Made by a program: the position numbers and the translations under genes
In this document: piece after piece, positions 34,556 through 43,061 of the stretch
Layout of the letters: the number at the start of each line of letters is the position of its first letter
How positions within the stretch are numbered: position 1 is the stretch's first letter
Source: CAXBBB01 sp963793245
Lineage (GTDB): Bacteria; Bacteroidota; Rhodothermia; Rhodothermales; BA12
DNA: 64,000 nt
NCBI GenBank assembly: GCA_963793245.1
Contig: CAWBZG010000004.1
Location: forward strand, 434,001-498,000
Direction: 5' to 3'
Notes under the pieces: model-generated
What the model was told of the DNA's origin: nothing
Databases searched by the model: none
What the model saw: only the letters and a program-made list of their open reading frames with translations

Positions 34556-35647
34556 CTACTTTCGCGCCCACCGAAACAGCAGCAGCGCCAGCAGCGAAAA
34601 CACCACGTGCGGCATCAGCGTCACGAACAGCGGCGACGCCAGACCCGTGTAGCCGAACGGCTCGGCAATCTTTTGCGTCGCCAAATAGATCAGCGCGAGC
34701 AGCAGCCCAACACCAAACGCAACCGCCGCTCCGCCTCGTCGACGTGGCGCTCCGAGGGGCACGCAGAGCAGCATCAGCGCGATGTGGGCGAGGGGATAGG
34801 TGAACTTGCTCAGCAGCCCGACTTGCGACACGCGCAGGTTGCCCGACCCCGTCCGCCGCTGCTGCGCTAGGTGCGCTTGGGCCTCGTCGACGGTCATCGT
34901 CTCTACGTCGCGCTCGGTCTGCGCCAGGTCGCGCGGGCCGACGTTGAGCGTCGTGTCGAGCGCCTGGATCTTGCGCACGGTTACATCGCCGTTTGGAGCA
35001 TAGGTGCGCTCGGTCGCGTCGAACAGGCGCCACACGGCGAGGCTGTCGACCCACTCCATCCGCGTCGCGAACAGGCGCGAACTCAGACGGGCGTCGTCGT
35101 AACCGTAGAGCGTCGCGCGGAAGGCTGACGAGTCGTTCGGAGAGTAGAAGCCGATGGTCAGGTAGGAGCCGTCGGCGTTCTGCCGGTGCAGGTCGGAGAC
35201 GTCCGGCTGCGTGTCTCGGTCGCCCAAATACTCGGCCTCAAACGCGACGACCGTTCGCTGCGTGTGCGGGACGACCCACCCGCCCAATCCAAACTGGATT
35301 GCCGCGATGAGCAAGCCGACCAATACGTACGGTCGCATAATCCGCGCCAGCGACACGCCCGCCGCGTAGAGTGCGGTCAACTGAAGCTCCGCCGACAGTT
35401 TGGTCGTCAGGTAGAGGCCCGATAGAAACAGCGCCAGCGGCGAAGTCAGTCGGACGATCTCGGGGACGTACGATGGATAGTAGACGCCGAGCACTTGGCC
35501 CATCGACGCATTCCGGTCCATAAAGTCGTCGACGTACTCGAGATAGTGCAGTACGACGAAGAACACGATCAGCGCCAGTACGAAGCCCACATAGCCCCCG
35601 ATCAGGCGACGGGCGATGTGTCGGTCGAAGAGCGTCGGCGCGATCAA
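34556..35647 (-). CDS. LptF/LptG family permease (lipopolysaccharide export)
   Basis: About 363 aa. Inner-membrane permease of the LptBFG transporter that extracts LPS and drives it to the outer membrane. Seen: N-terminal membrane helices (GYVGFVLALIVFFVVLHYLE, SPLALFLSGLYLTTKL), the family's periplasmic beta-jellyroll region in the middle (ATLYGYDDARLSSRLFATRM, NGDVTVRKIQALDTTL), and C-terminal helices (FTYPLAHIALMLLCVPLGA, AVAFGVGLLLALIYLATQK, HVVFSLLALLLF). No ATG fits. The frame runs upstream antisense into sucC, so I place the start at the TTG at 35647 (LIAPTLFDRHIARR), which gives the normal family length. LptF versus LptG is not resolved. Divergent from sucC. Confidence 0.87.
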   Translation of the reverse strand: MIAPTLFDRHIARRLIGGYVGFVLALIVFFVVLHYLEYVDDFMDRNASMGQVLGVYYPSYVPEIVRLTSPLALFLSGLYLTTKLSAELQLTALYAAGVSLARIMRPYVLVGLLIAAIQFGLGGWVVPHTQRTVVAFEAEYLGDRDTQPDVSDLHRQNADGSYLTIGFYSPNDSSAFRATLYGYDDARLSSRLFATRMEWVDSLAVWRLFDATERTYAPNGDVTVRKIQALDTTLNVGPRDLAQTERDVETMTVDEAQAHLAQQRRTGSGNLRVSQVGLLSKFTYPLAHIALMLLCVPLGAPRRRGGAAVAFGVGLLLALIYLATQKIAEPFGYTGLASPLFVTLMPHVVFSLLALLLFRWARK

Positions 35648-35783
35648 GACGAGAGGATGGGAAAGGGTCGCAAGAAGGACCGCGTGAAAAGCCGTGGATT
35701 GGCGACCCAAACGAGGCGCGCGTAGTTTACGCCGAACGAAACGACTGTTTCTCTCTCCAACTCGCTCACTCCCTTTCCGCTCG

Positions 35784-36962
<1,179 letters not shown>

Positions 36963-36984
36963 CCCAGCGCTCGCAACCAAATCC

Positions 36985-37020
36985 AAACCTGGCAGGTCTC
37001 TACGATCTGCCAGGTTTTTT
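36985..37020 (+). terminator. Terminator hairpin after sucC, CCTGGCAGG family
   Basis: AAACCTGGCAG and CTGCCAGGTTT form an 11-bp perfect stem with a 12-nt loop, followed by a run of six T residues. A classic intrinsic terminator 22 bp after the sucC stop. Confidence 0.92.
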
Positions 37021-37045
37021 CGTACTCCACATTCGCACCGCACCA

Positions 37046-37447
37046 ATGGCTGACGCTCAACTCTCCCTCCGCGAAGGTCTCGACGGACTCACGCCCGCCC
37101 GCATCCTGACGCTTTATCGCCGCGCGCCTCTGATGCGCAGTGTCCACGACCCCAAAGAAGTAGAGGCGATGTTCGCGGCCGCGACGTTCGTCCTCAGCGC
37201 CTGGCACGGCGACCGCCTCGTTGGGTTAGCCCGCGTGCTGTCCGACGGCGTTCTGTTTTCCTACTTGTGCGACTTGGCTGTAGAACCCGACGTGCAAGGC
37301 GTGGGCATCGGCCGCGCGCTGATCGACGGCGTGTTGGAGCGTTGCAAAGGGACAGAACTGGTACTGCGCGATTCGGAAATCTCGACGCCGTTTTACGAGC
37401 GGACCGGCTTCAAGCGTGTGCGCAACGCCTGGACGAAAGGGGCGTGA
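37046..37447 (+). CDS. GNAT family N-acetyltransferase
   Basis: 133 aa. Seen: the GNAT core with LVGLARVLSDGVLFSYLCDLAVEPDVQGVGIG split over two strands and the acetyl-CoA loop QGVGIGRALIDGVLERC (Q/RxxGxG/A type), ending with FYERTGFKRV. The acceptor is not predictable; small proteins of this form often acetylate amines or act in translation-linked modification. It is the last recognisable gene before the GIY-YIG islet, on the same strand, with only 30 bp to the first islet repeat. Confidence 0.85.
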   Translation: MADAQLSLREGLDGLTPARILTLYRRAPLMRSVHDPKEVEAMFAAATFVLSAWHGDRLVGLARVLSDGVLFSYLCDLAVEPDVQGVGIGRALIDGVLERCKGTELVLRDSEISTPFYERTGFKRVRNAWTKGA

Positions 37448-37477
37448 GTTGGAGTGGTGCAGGGTTCATGCTCAGCT

Positions 37478-37525
37478 GCGGTTGTGGGCCCCTGCCTTCG
37501 CAGGGGCGACGGAGATTTGAGATGG
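37478..37525 (+). repeat. CCTGCCTTCGCAGG element, left end of GIY-YIG islet (copy a)
   Basis: GCGGTTGTGGGCCCCTGCCT, then TCGCAGGGGCGACGGAGATT and TGAGAT. The core is a 7-bp stem CCCCTGC/GCAGGGG with loop CTTC. It matches copy b, in opposite orientation, at about 41 of 46 aligned positions with one 4-nt indel. Confidence 0.85.
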
Positions 37526-37529
37526 CTGC

Positions 37530-37832
37530 ATGACTCGTGACCGGAAAGGCTTCGTCTATATCCTGGCAAGTAAGCCTCATGGCACCTTGTATGTCGGCGT
37601 GACGAGCGATCTGTCGCGGCGGATGACGGCGCATCGCAGTAGTGCTGTTGAGGGGTTTACCAAAACCTATAATGTGAAGCGGCTCGTCTACTTCGAGGCA
37701 CACGGTTATGTTGCCGACGCCATCATGCGCGAGAAGCAGTTGAAGAAGTGGAAGCGGCTCTGGAAGATCCGCTTGATCGAAAAGACAAACCCCATGTGGC
37801 GCGACCTGTCGGATCAGATACCGCTTGGGTGA
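37530..37832 (+). CDS. GIY-YIG nuclease domain protein framed by inverted REP-like repeats
   Basis: 100 aa, a single GIY-YIG domain. Seen: GFVYILASKPHGTLYVGVTS for the paired GIY/YIG strands (VYI and LYV), then the conserved Arg/His helix (LSRRMTAHR), and the C-terminal Glu helix AIMREKQLKKWKRLWKIRLI. GIY-YIG domains cut DNA through a tyrosine, arginine and glutamate; relatives include homing endonucleases, UvrC and the small UPF0213 proteins. This one has no extra DNA-binding domain. The gene begins 4 bp after copy a of the CCTGCCTTCGCAGG element and is followed within 25 bp by copy b in inverted orientation, so the gene fills a 434-bp unit. Mobility is inferred, not shown. Confidence 0.88.
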   Translation: MTRDRKGFVYILASKPHGTLYVGVTSDLSRRMTAHRSSAVEGFTKTYNVKRLVYFEAHGYVADAIMREKQLKKWKRLWKIRLIEKTNPMWRDLSDQIPLG

Positions 37833-37839
37833 GCCGCAG

Positions 37840-37853
37840 TTCAGGATCCTGAA
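37840..37853. repeat. Perfect 14-bp palindrome after GIY-YIG gene
   Basis: TTCAGGATCCTGAA is fully self-complementary, 7 bp after the stop and just left of copy b of the palindromic repeat. It may be a terminator stem or a protein-binding site. Confidence 0.55.
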
Positions 37854-37856
37854 TCC

Positions 37857-37911
37857 TATATCTCAACTCTCCCCAACGTCGTCCCTGCGGAGGCAGGGAC
37901 CTACAACCGCC
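37857..37911 (-). repeat. CCTGCCTTCGCAGG element, right end of GIY-YIG islet (copy b, inverted)
   Basis: On the minus strand it reads GCGGTTGTAGGTCCCTGCCT then CCGCAGGGACGACG and ends in GAGTTGAGAT. The stem GTCCCTGC/GCAGGGAC is 8 bp. The TAG inside it is the stop codon of the coding remnant to the right. Confidence 0.85.
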
Positions 37912-38086
37912 GCCCAAGCAAAATCAGCGCGCCGCGTTCGTCAGATCGGAGTTCACTGAAGTCTTCAGCCCACACACCCCAGAAATCCGGAGCAAACGCA
38001 TTCTCGGGGGCGACCGATTCCCACCTGATCGGCGGCCAGTCAAGAGACAGAGCACCGCAGTTTTCTGAGTCGGGAAGCAGTTGTGG
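37904..38086 (-). pseudogene. C-terminal coding remnant caught between two repeats
   Basis: The minus-strand frame ending with the TAG inside copy b of the repeat reads about 55 residues of convincing protein: GALSLDWPPIRWESVAPENA, FAPDFWGVWAEDFSELRSDE, GALILLGRRL. Upstream the frame runs straight into the repeat at 38078-38111 (giving RHSCEGRNPQ, the usual translation of this repeat) and meets a stop soon after without an ATG. The remainder of the gene is absent. No family recognised. It reads best as the tail of a gene whose front was replaced by the repeat. Ordinary small-gene coding is possible only with an unusual start. Confidence 0.45.
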
Positions 38087-38111
38087 ATTCCTGCCTTCGC
38101 AGGAATGACGG
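38078..38111 (+). repeat. CCTGCCTTCGCAGG element, copy c
   Basis: AGCAGTTGTGGATTCCTGCC then TTCGCAGGAATGACGG, in the same orientation as copy a. The stem ATTCCTGC/GCAGGAAT is 8 bp with loop CTTC. It lies about 125 bp upstream of mutS. Confidence 0.8.
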
Positions 38112-38234
38112 TCGTAAGGGGGCGGAAGTAAACGAGTCGGACCGCGCCCCCCTTAGCCGGAAAACCCGCACCGCCACACCGCCGTCACCGCACGTCGGTA
38201 TCTTGCCGTTTCAGTTAGAGAACGACGCACGACG

Positions 38235-40949
38235 ATGGCGAAAGGGGCACAGGAAACACCGCTGATGCGGCAGTATCGCAAGATCAAGGAGCGACACGAA
38301 GGCGCACTCCTGCTGTTTCGCATGGGCGATTTCTACGAGACGTTCGAGGACGACGCCAAGACGGTCGCGCGCGTGCTCGGCATCACGCTGACCAAGCGCA
38401 GCAACGGTAAGGCGGCCGACGTTCCGCTTGCTGGTTTCCCATACCACTCGCTCGATGCGCACCTTCCCAAACTCGTCGCCGCTGGACTGCGCGTGGCGAT
38501 TTGCGAGCAGGTCGAAGACCCCAAGTTGGCGCGTAAAATCGTCAAGCGCGACGTGGTCGAAGTGGTTACGCCAGGCGTGATCCTGCACGACGGAATGCTC
38601 GACCCGCGCCGATCGACATACGTGATGGCGCTGCGATGGGGGAGCAGTAGGAGTGAGAAGGGGCGCGTCGGAGCCAGTTTCGTCGATGCGTCGACGGGCG
38701 AGTTTCGGGTCGTTGAAGTCGATGAGGCGCGCGTGGCGGACCTGCTGCTGACAATTGCGCCCGCCGAGGTGCTGGTCGACAAAAAGCAGCGCGATCGCAT
38801 CCGCGATCTGAAAGCCGGATCGTTCGTGGTGACGCCTCAAGAGGACTGGGCGTTCGGGTTCGACTTCGCCTACGAGACGCTGCTGCGCCACTTCAAGACG
38901 CACTCGCTCAAAGGCTTCGGAACGGACGAACTCCGATTGGGCTTGTGCGCCGCTGGTGCTGCGCTCCATTACGTCAGCGAGACGCAGAAGGGCAAGCTGC
39001 CCCAAGTGCGCCGGTTGCAACGCTACGCGACCGCCGATCACATGGCGCTCGACCCGCAGACCAAGCGCAACCTCGAACTGACGGGTGGCATCATGGGCGC
39101 CCAAGAGGGCAGTCTCATTGCGATGCTCGACGCCACCAAAACCGCGATGGGCGCACGGATGCTGCGCCGCTGGCTCGTCCGCCCACTGTGCCGCGTCGAC
39201 CAGATCGAGCAGCGCCTGGATGCTGTCGAAGCGCTCGCCTCGGACAACGACTTGCGGATGGGCCTACGCGATGAACTGGCGAGCGTCGCCGACCTGGAGC
39301 GCCTGTCCGCCCGCCTCGCCGCTGGGCGTGTCGGCCCGCGCGACGTGCAGCAGTTGCGGCAGACGTTGGTGCAGATCGGTCCCATCAAATCGGTGCTGTC
39401 GGGGCACGCGTGCGAGTCGCTGCGCAAAGCGGCGGATGGGCTGTCGCTGTGCCTTGACGTGGTTGACCGGATCTCGTCCTCGTGCGCGGACGAAGCGCCT
39501 GCCAAACTCGGCGATGGTGGGTGCATCAAAGCGGGATTCAACGACGAACTCGATGAACTGCGCGGCTTGCTCAAAGACGGCAAAGGCTACATCGAACGGC
39601 TGCGCAAACAGGAGGCCGAGCGAACGGGCATCACGTCGCTAAAAATCGGCCAGAACAAAGTCTTCGGCTACTACCTCGAAGTTACCAACGCGCACAAGGA
39701 TAAGGCGCCAAGCGACTGGACGCGCAAGCAAACACTGGTCAACGCCGAGCGCTACATCACGCCTTCGCTCAAGGAGTTTGAGGAGAAAGTGCTGTCGGCA
39801 GAGGAGCGCATCGGGTCGCTCGAAGCCCAGTTGTTCGAGACGCTCTGCCTAGCGCTCGCCGAACAAGCTGCCACGTTCGGGCGCAACGCGAGTCTTCTGG
39901 GGCTGATCGACACCTTTGCGTGCCTCGCCGAACAAGCCGTCCGCCACCATTACGTCCGCCCGGCAGTCGACGAAAGCTGCGTGCTCGACATCCATGAGGG
40001 GCGCCATCCGGTCGTGGAGCACGCGCTGCCTCCCGGCGAGCCGTTCATTCCCAACAGCGTCCGCCTCGACCCCGATGGTGCGCTCGGCGATTCGGAAGCG
40101 CGTCAGATGCTCGTCATCACCGGCCCCAACATGGCGGGCAAGAGCGTCGTCTTGCGGCAAACGGGACTGATCGTGCTGCTGGCCCAGATCGGGTCGTTCG
40201 TCCCGGCGACATCGGCGCGCATCGGCGTCGTCGACCGCATCTTTACGCGCGTCGGAGCGCACGACAATCTGGCGGCAGGGGAGAGCACGTTTCTGGTCGA
40301 GATGAACGAGACCGCTAACATTCTCAACAACGCGACCGATCGCTCGCTCATCCTCCTCGACGAAGTCGGACGCGGCACGTCGACGTTCGACGGCTTGTCG
40401 ATTGCGTGGGCGCTGGCCGAGTATCTCCACGAAACACCTCACGTCGCCGCCCGGACGCTGTTTGCGACGCATTACCACGAACTCAACGCGCTGGCGGAGC
40501 GCCTGCCCCGCATCGCCAACGCCCGGGTGCAGGTGCAGGAGCATGGCGGAAAGGTGATCTTTCTGCGGCGGCTGGTGCCGGGTGGAGCAGATCACAGCTT
40601 CGGCATCGAAGTCGCGCGCATGGCCGGACTGCCCGAAGCCGTCGTCGTGCGCGCGAGGGAAGTCATGGCGCACTTAGAAACCCAACGCGCCGAGGTGCCG
40701 GACGACGAACCTATCTCGTCGGGCGATGGTGCTGCGCGTCCGCAACCCGTCGTCGCCGCGCAACCGTCGTCACCAGCGGCCCAGGTGCAAGCGATTCCAA
40801 GCGGGATGCAGATGACGTTTTTCGGCGCTCAATCGGACCCTGCACTGGAAGCGGTCCGAGACGCGCTCGACGGCCTCGACATCAACTCGATGACGCCGGT
40901 TCAGGCTTTGCTCAAGCTGGCCGAGTTGAAGGCGATGGCGGACGGGTGA
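38235..40949 (+). CDS. mutS: DNA mismatch repair protein MutS
   Basis: Recognises mismatches and small loops and recruits MutL. 904 aa from ATG 38235. Domains: mismatch-binding domain I with GALLLFRMGDFYETFEDDA (the Phe-x-Glu site is FYE), connector, lever and clamp (domain IV around ITSLKIGQNKVFGYYLEVT), then the ATPase with Walker A TGPNMAGKSVVLRQTG (from about residue 629), Walker B LILLDEVGRGTSTFDG and the signature ATHYHELNALAERLP. A Pro/Ala/Gln-rich linker (residues ~825-860) leads to a short C-terminal helix of the tetramerisation type. The gene stands alone just right of the GIY-YIG islet and a group of repeats. A TATCTTGC string at 38199 could be a -7 element. Confidence 0.97.
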   Translation: MAKGAQETPLMRQYRKIKERHEGALLLFRMGDFYETFEDDAKTVARVLGITLTKRSNGKAADVPLAGFPYHSLDAHLPKLVAAGLRVAICEQVEDPKLARKIVKRDVVEVVTPGVILHDGMLDPRRSTYVMALRWGSSRSEKGRVGASFVDASTGEFRVVEVDEARVADLLLTIAPAEVLVDKKQRDRIRDLKAGSFVVTPQEDWAFGFDFAYETLLRHFKTHSLKGFGTDELRLGLCAAGAALHYVSETQKGKLPQVRRLQRYATADHMALDPQTKRNLELTGGIMGAQEGSLIAMLDATKTAMGARMLRRWLVRPLCRVDQIEQRLDAVEALASDNDLRMGLRDELASVADLERLSARLAAGRVGPRDVQQLRQTLVQIGPIKSVLSGHACESLRKAADGLSLCLDVVDRISSSCADEAPAKLGDGGCIKAGFNDELDELRGLLKDGKGYIERLRKQEAERTGITSLKIGQNKVFGYYLEVTNAHKDKAPSDWTRKQTLVNAERYITPSLKEFEEKVLSAEERIGSLEAQLFETLCLALAEQAATFGRNASLLGLIDTFACLAEQAVRHHYVRPAVDESCVLDIHEGRHPVVEHALPPGEPFIPNSVRLDPDGALGDSEARQMLVITGPNMAGKSVVLRQTGLIVLLAQIGSFVPATSARIGVVDRIFTRVGAHDNLAAGESTFLVEMNETANILNNATDRSLILLDEVGRGTSTFDGLSIAWALAEYLHETPHVAARTLFATHYHELNALAERLPRIANARVQVQEHGGKVIFLRRLVPGGADHSFGIEVARMAGLPEAVVVRAREVMAHLETQRAEVPDDEPISSGDGAARPQPVVAAQPSSPAAQVQAIPSGMQMTFFGAQSDPALEAVRDALDGLDINSMTPVQALLKLAELKAMADG

Positions 40950-40962
40950 TCACTATAAGCGG

Positions 40963-42615
40963 TCACTTCCGATACCGCGCGATCAACGCTTCCACGCGAG
41001 ACTCGTCGAGCGGTAGGTCGGACGGCTTGGAGGCGGGCGCAGCGGCTGATTGTACCTCGGTTCGGCTGGGCTTCGCTTTGGTGGCCGATGGGTTGTCCTC
41101 GCGCACCGGATTGCCGCTTCTGGCGAGTAAGCGCGCCTCGATTTTGTCGATCCACGAGCCGTCGCTACTGGGCTTGGCGGTGGGACGAGAAGGGGTGGCG
41201 GACATCGGACGGGGTGCAGGCGTGTGAGAAGGAGCACGCGATGACGAGCGTCTGGGCGGCGCCGCGTCTGTTTTCTGTGCCTCGCGCACGCCCCAAGCGA
41301 CCCGCTTGAGATGAATGAGGTGCAGCGGCGACAGGTTGTCGCTCGTGATCGAACCGCCGACCGTTCCGGGTCCCAGCGTCATCGCGGGAAAGAGGTCCGT
41401 CGTGTAGCCGACCGAACCAAGCGCAGTCGTGGTGTTGACGACGATGCGCATCGCAGGCTTTTGCAGAGCAAACTGTTCAGCGACGGTCTCGCTCGTGCAG
41501 TGCAGGCCGAGTGTGTGACCGATGCCGCCGAAATTGAGAATCTGAATGCACCGGTCGCAGCCTGCCTGCCACCCGTCGGCGTGGTAGAAGCTCAGAATGG
41601 GCGAGAGCGTTTCCATCGACAGCGGCTCTCCCTTGCCGACTTCCTCGACCTCGGCGATCAACGCGCGTGTCGTGTCGGGGACGCGGAAACCAGCTTCACG
41701 CGCGATCCAATGGGGCGACTTGCCGACCTGATCGGCGTTGAAACGTCCGTTGGAATAGACGAACCGGCGCAGTTTTTCTACCTCGTCCGGCGAGCAGACG
41801 TGCCCGCCGCGTTCTGACATCGCCGCCAGCAGTTTGCGCGAGATCGGGGCGTCGCCGACGACGCTGCGCTCGGTCGAACACAGCGTGCCCCAGTCGAACG
41901 AGGTGCCCGTCAGGATGTGCTCAGCGGCAGCTTCGACGTCTGCGCTGCGGTCGACGAAAACGGGGACGTTGCCGCTGCCGACGCCGTACGCTGGTTTGCC
42001 TTTCTGGTAGGCCGCTTTGACCATCGCGCTTCCACCCGTCGCGAGGATGACGCTGGTCAGGTCGTGGTCGAGCAGGGCGTTGGTGCCTGCAATCGTGACA
42101 GGCGACAGGCAGCCCAGCAGTCCCTCGGGCGCTCCCGCTTGGTACGCAGCTTCTGCGACGACTCGCAGGGCCTGGGCCGAACACTCGGCAGCGCGCGGGT
42201 GCGGACTCATCACCATGCCGCAGCGCGCCTTGACCGATAAGATCGCCTTATACATCGCCGTAGCCGTCGGGTTGGTCGACGGAACGAGCGCGGCGACGAC
42301 GCCCATCGGGTGGGCGACTTCCCAGATCGACTCGCCTTTGTTGACGATGCCTGCCGTCTTCATTCCGGCCATTCGCTCGTGCAGCGTCCGAGTCGCGAAC
42401 AGGTTTTTCGCCGTCTTGCTGTCGATGCGGCCAAATCCGGTTTCCTCGTGCGCGTGGCGGGCTAGCGGTTCGGCCTGGGCAGCTCCGGCATCGACCATCG
42501 CTTTGACGATGCGGTCGACGGTAGCTTGGTCTGCCGTTTTGAACTGCTGCTGTGCCTGATGCGCAGCGGTGACTAGAGAGCGGGCGTTTTGAATCGAAGT
42601 AAGGTCTGCGTCCAT
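40963..42615 (-). CDS. Acylating aldehyde dehydrogenase (EutE/AdhE-N/SauS-like) with extended C-terminal tail
   Basis: Oxidises an aldehyde (probably acetaldehyde or a relative) to acyl-CoA with NAD+. 550 aa; the enzyme core ends near residue 456. Seen: HPMGVVAALVPSTNPTATAM, HPRAAECSAQA, ILATGGSAMVKAAY, GVGSGNVPVFVD, and the catalytic Cys in SFDWGTLCSTERSV; the C-terminal domain has LSPILSFYHADG and TLGPGTVGGSITS. The last ~94 residues are a Pro/Ser/Thr/Ala-rich tail holding two short amphipathic helix candidates (WIDKIEARLLAR and the terminal LDESRVEALIARYRK). Such helix-on-a-linker tails are known as encapsulation peptides of bacterial microcompartment enzymes, but no shell gene is in the window. 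The iron-dependent alcohol dehydrogenase half of AdhE is absent. Confidence 0.9.
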   Translation of the reverse strand: MDADLTSIQNARSLVTAAHQAQQQFKTADQATVDRIVKAMVDAGAAQAEPLARHAHEETGFGRIDSKTAKNLFATRTLHERMAGMKTAGIVNKGESIWEVAHPMGVVAALVPSTNPTATAMYKAILSVKARCGMVMSPHPRAAECSAQALRVVAEAAYQAGAPEGLLGCLSPVTIAGTNALLDHDLTSVILATGGSAMVKAAYQKGKPAYGVGSGNVPVFVDRSADVEAAAEHILTGTSFDWGTLCSTERSVVGDAPISRKLLAAMSERGGHVCSPDEVEKLRRFVYSNGRFNADQVGKSPHWIAREAGFRVPDTTRALIAEVEEVGKGEPLSMETLSPILSFYHADGWQAGCDRCIQILNFGGIGHTLGLHCTSETVAEQFALQKPAMRIVVNTTTALGSVGYTTDLFPAMTLGPGTVGGSITSDNLSPLHLIHLKRVAWGVREAQKTDAAPPRRSSSRAPSHTPAPRPMSATPSRPTAKPSSDGSWIDKIEARLLARSGNPVREDNPSATKAKPSRTEVQSAAAPASKPSDLPLDESRVEALIARYRK

Positions 42616-42680
42616 CGGCGTAGTCGGGTTGAGGCTTCAAGATAGCCTTGTGCTTTCCTATTGCGAGCGAGCAGGCGCGA

Positions 42681-43019
42681 CTACCGTTTCGGGGCGTCGG
42701 CGCCATCGGGAAGGGCTGCATACCAATCGGCATAGGGCGTGTTTTTGGGCGCGTGCCGATTGTAGTCCGGTGCGCCATCGGTCCACCAGACCGGGCCGCG
42801 TTCGCCCAGGGCGACTTTGGCGTCGTGGACTCGGCTGCGCGCTTCTTTTTCAGCGGTCTCGTCGCCGGAACGTTTGGCCGTGCCCACATCGCGGCGAGCG
42901 CTCATCAACTCCTTCGTCAAGCGCTGACGCTCGGACTCAGGAAGTTCAGGGTTGGTCGTGCGCCACAGGATGCCGTTGTGCGCGAAGTAGCGGCCGTCAG
43001 GGGTCGTCGGATAGTGCAT
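42681..43019 (-). CDS. Small conserved protein, unknown function
   Basis: 112 aa. Seen: MHYPTTPDGRYFAHNGILWR, then TNPELPESERQRLTKELMSA and a helical, charged stretch followed by KVALGERGPVWWTDGAPDYN with a Trp/Asp-rich end (NTPYADWYAALP). I recall similar small proteins in alphaproteobacteria, often labelled biopolymer transporter Tol without evidence. No signal peptide or membrane segment. It sits 42 bp downstream of the Ser/Thr kinase and 65 bp upstream of the aldehyde dehydrogenase, all on the minus strand, so they could share transcription. Confidence 0.75.
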   Translation of the reverse strand: MHYPTTPDGRYFAHNGILWRTTNPELPESERQRLTKELMSARRDVGTAKRSGDETAEKEARSRVHDAKVALGERGPVWWTDGAPDYNRHAPKNTPYADWYAALPDGADAPKR

Positions 43020-43061
43020 TGTGGGGAAACGACCGTCGCCCTCCCACGATTCGGATAGAGG

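Noticed and set aside
37478..38111. CRISPR-like array at the CCTGCCTTCGCAGG elements
   Set aside because: Only three copies, with differing orientation and spacing from about 170 to 340 bp, no regular spacers and no cas genes.
40963..42615. Full-length AdhE alcohol/aldehyde dehydrogenase
   Set aside because: The C-terminal iron-dependent alcohol dehydrogenase domain is absent; the extra sequence is a low-complexity tail.
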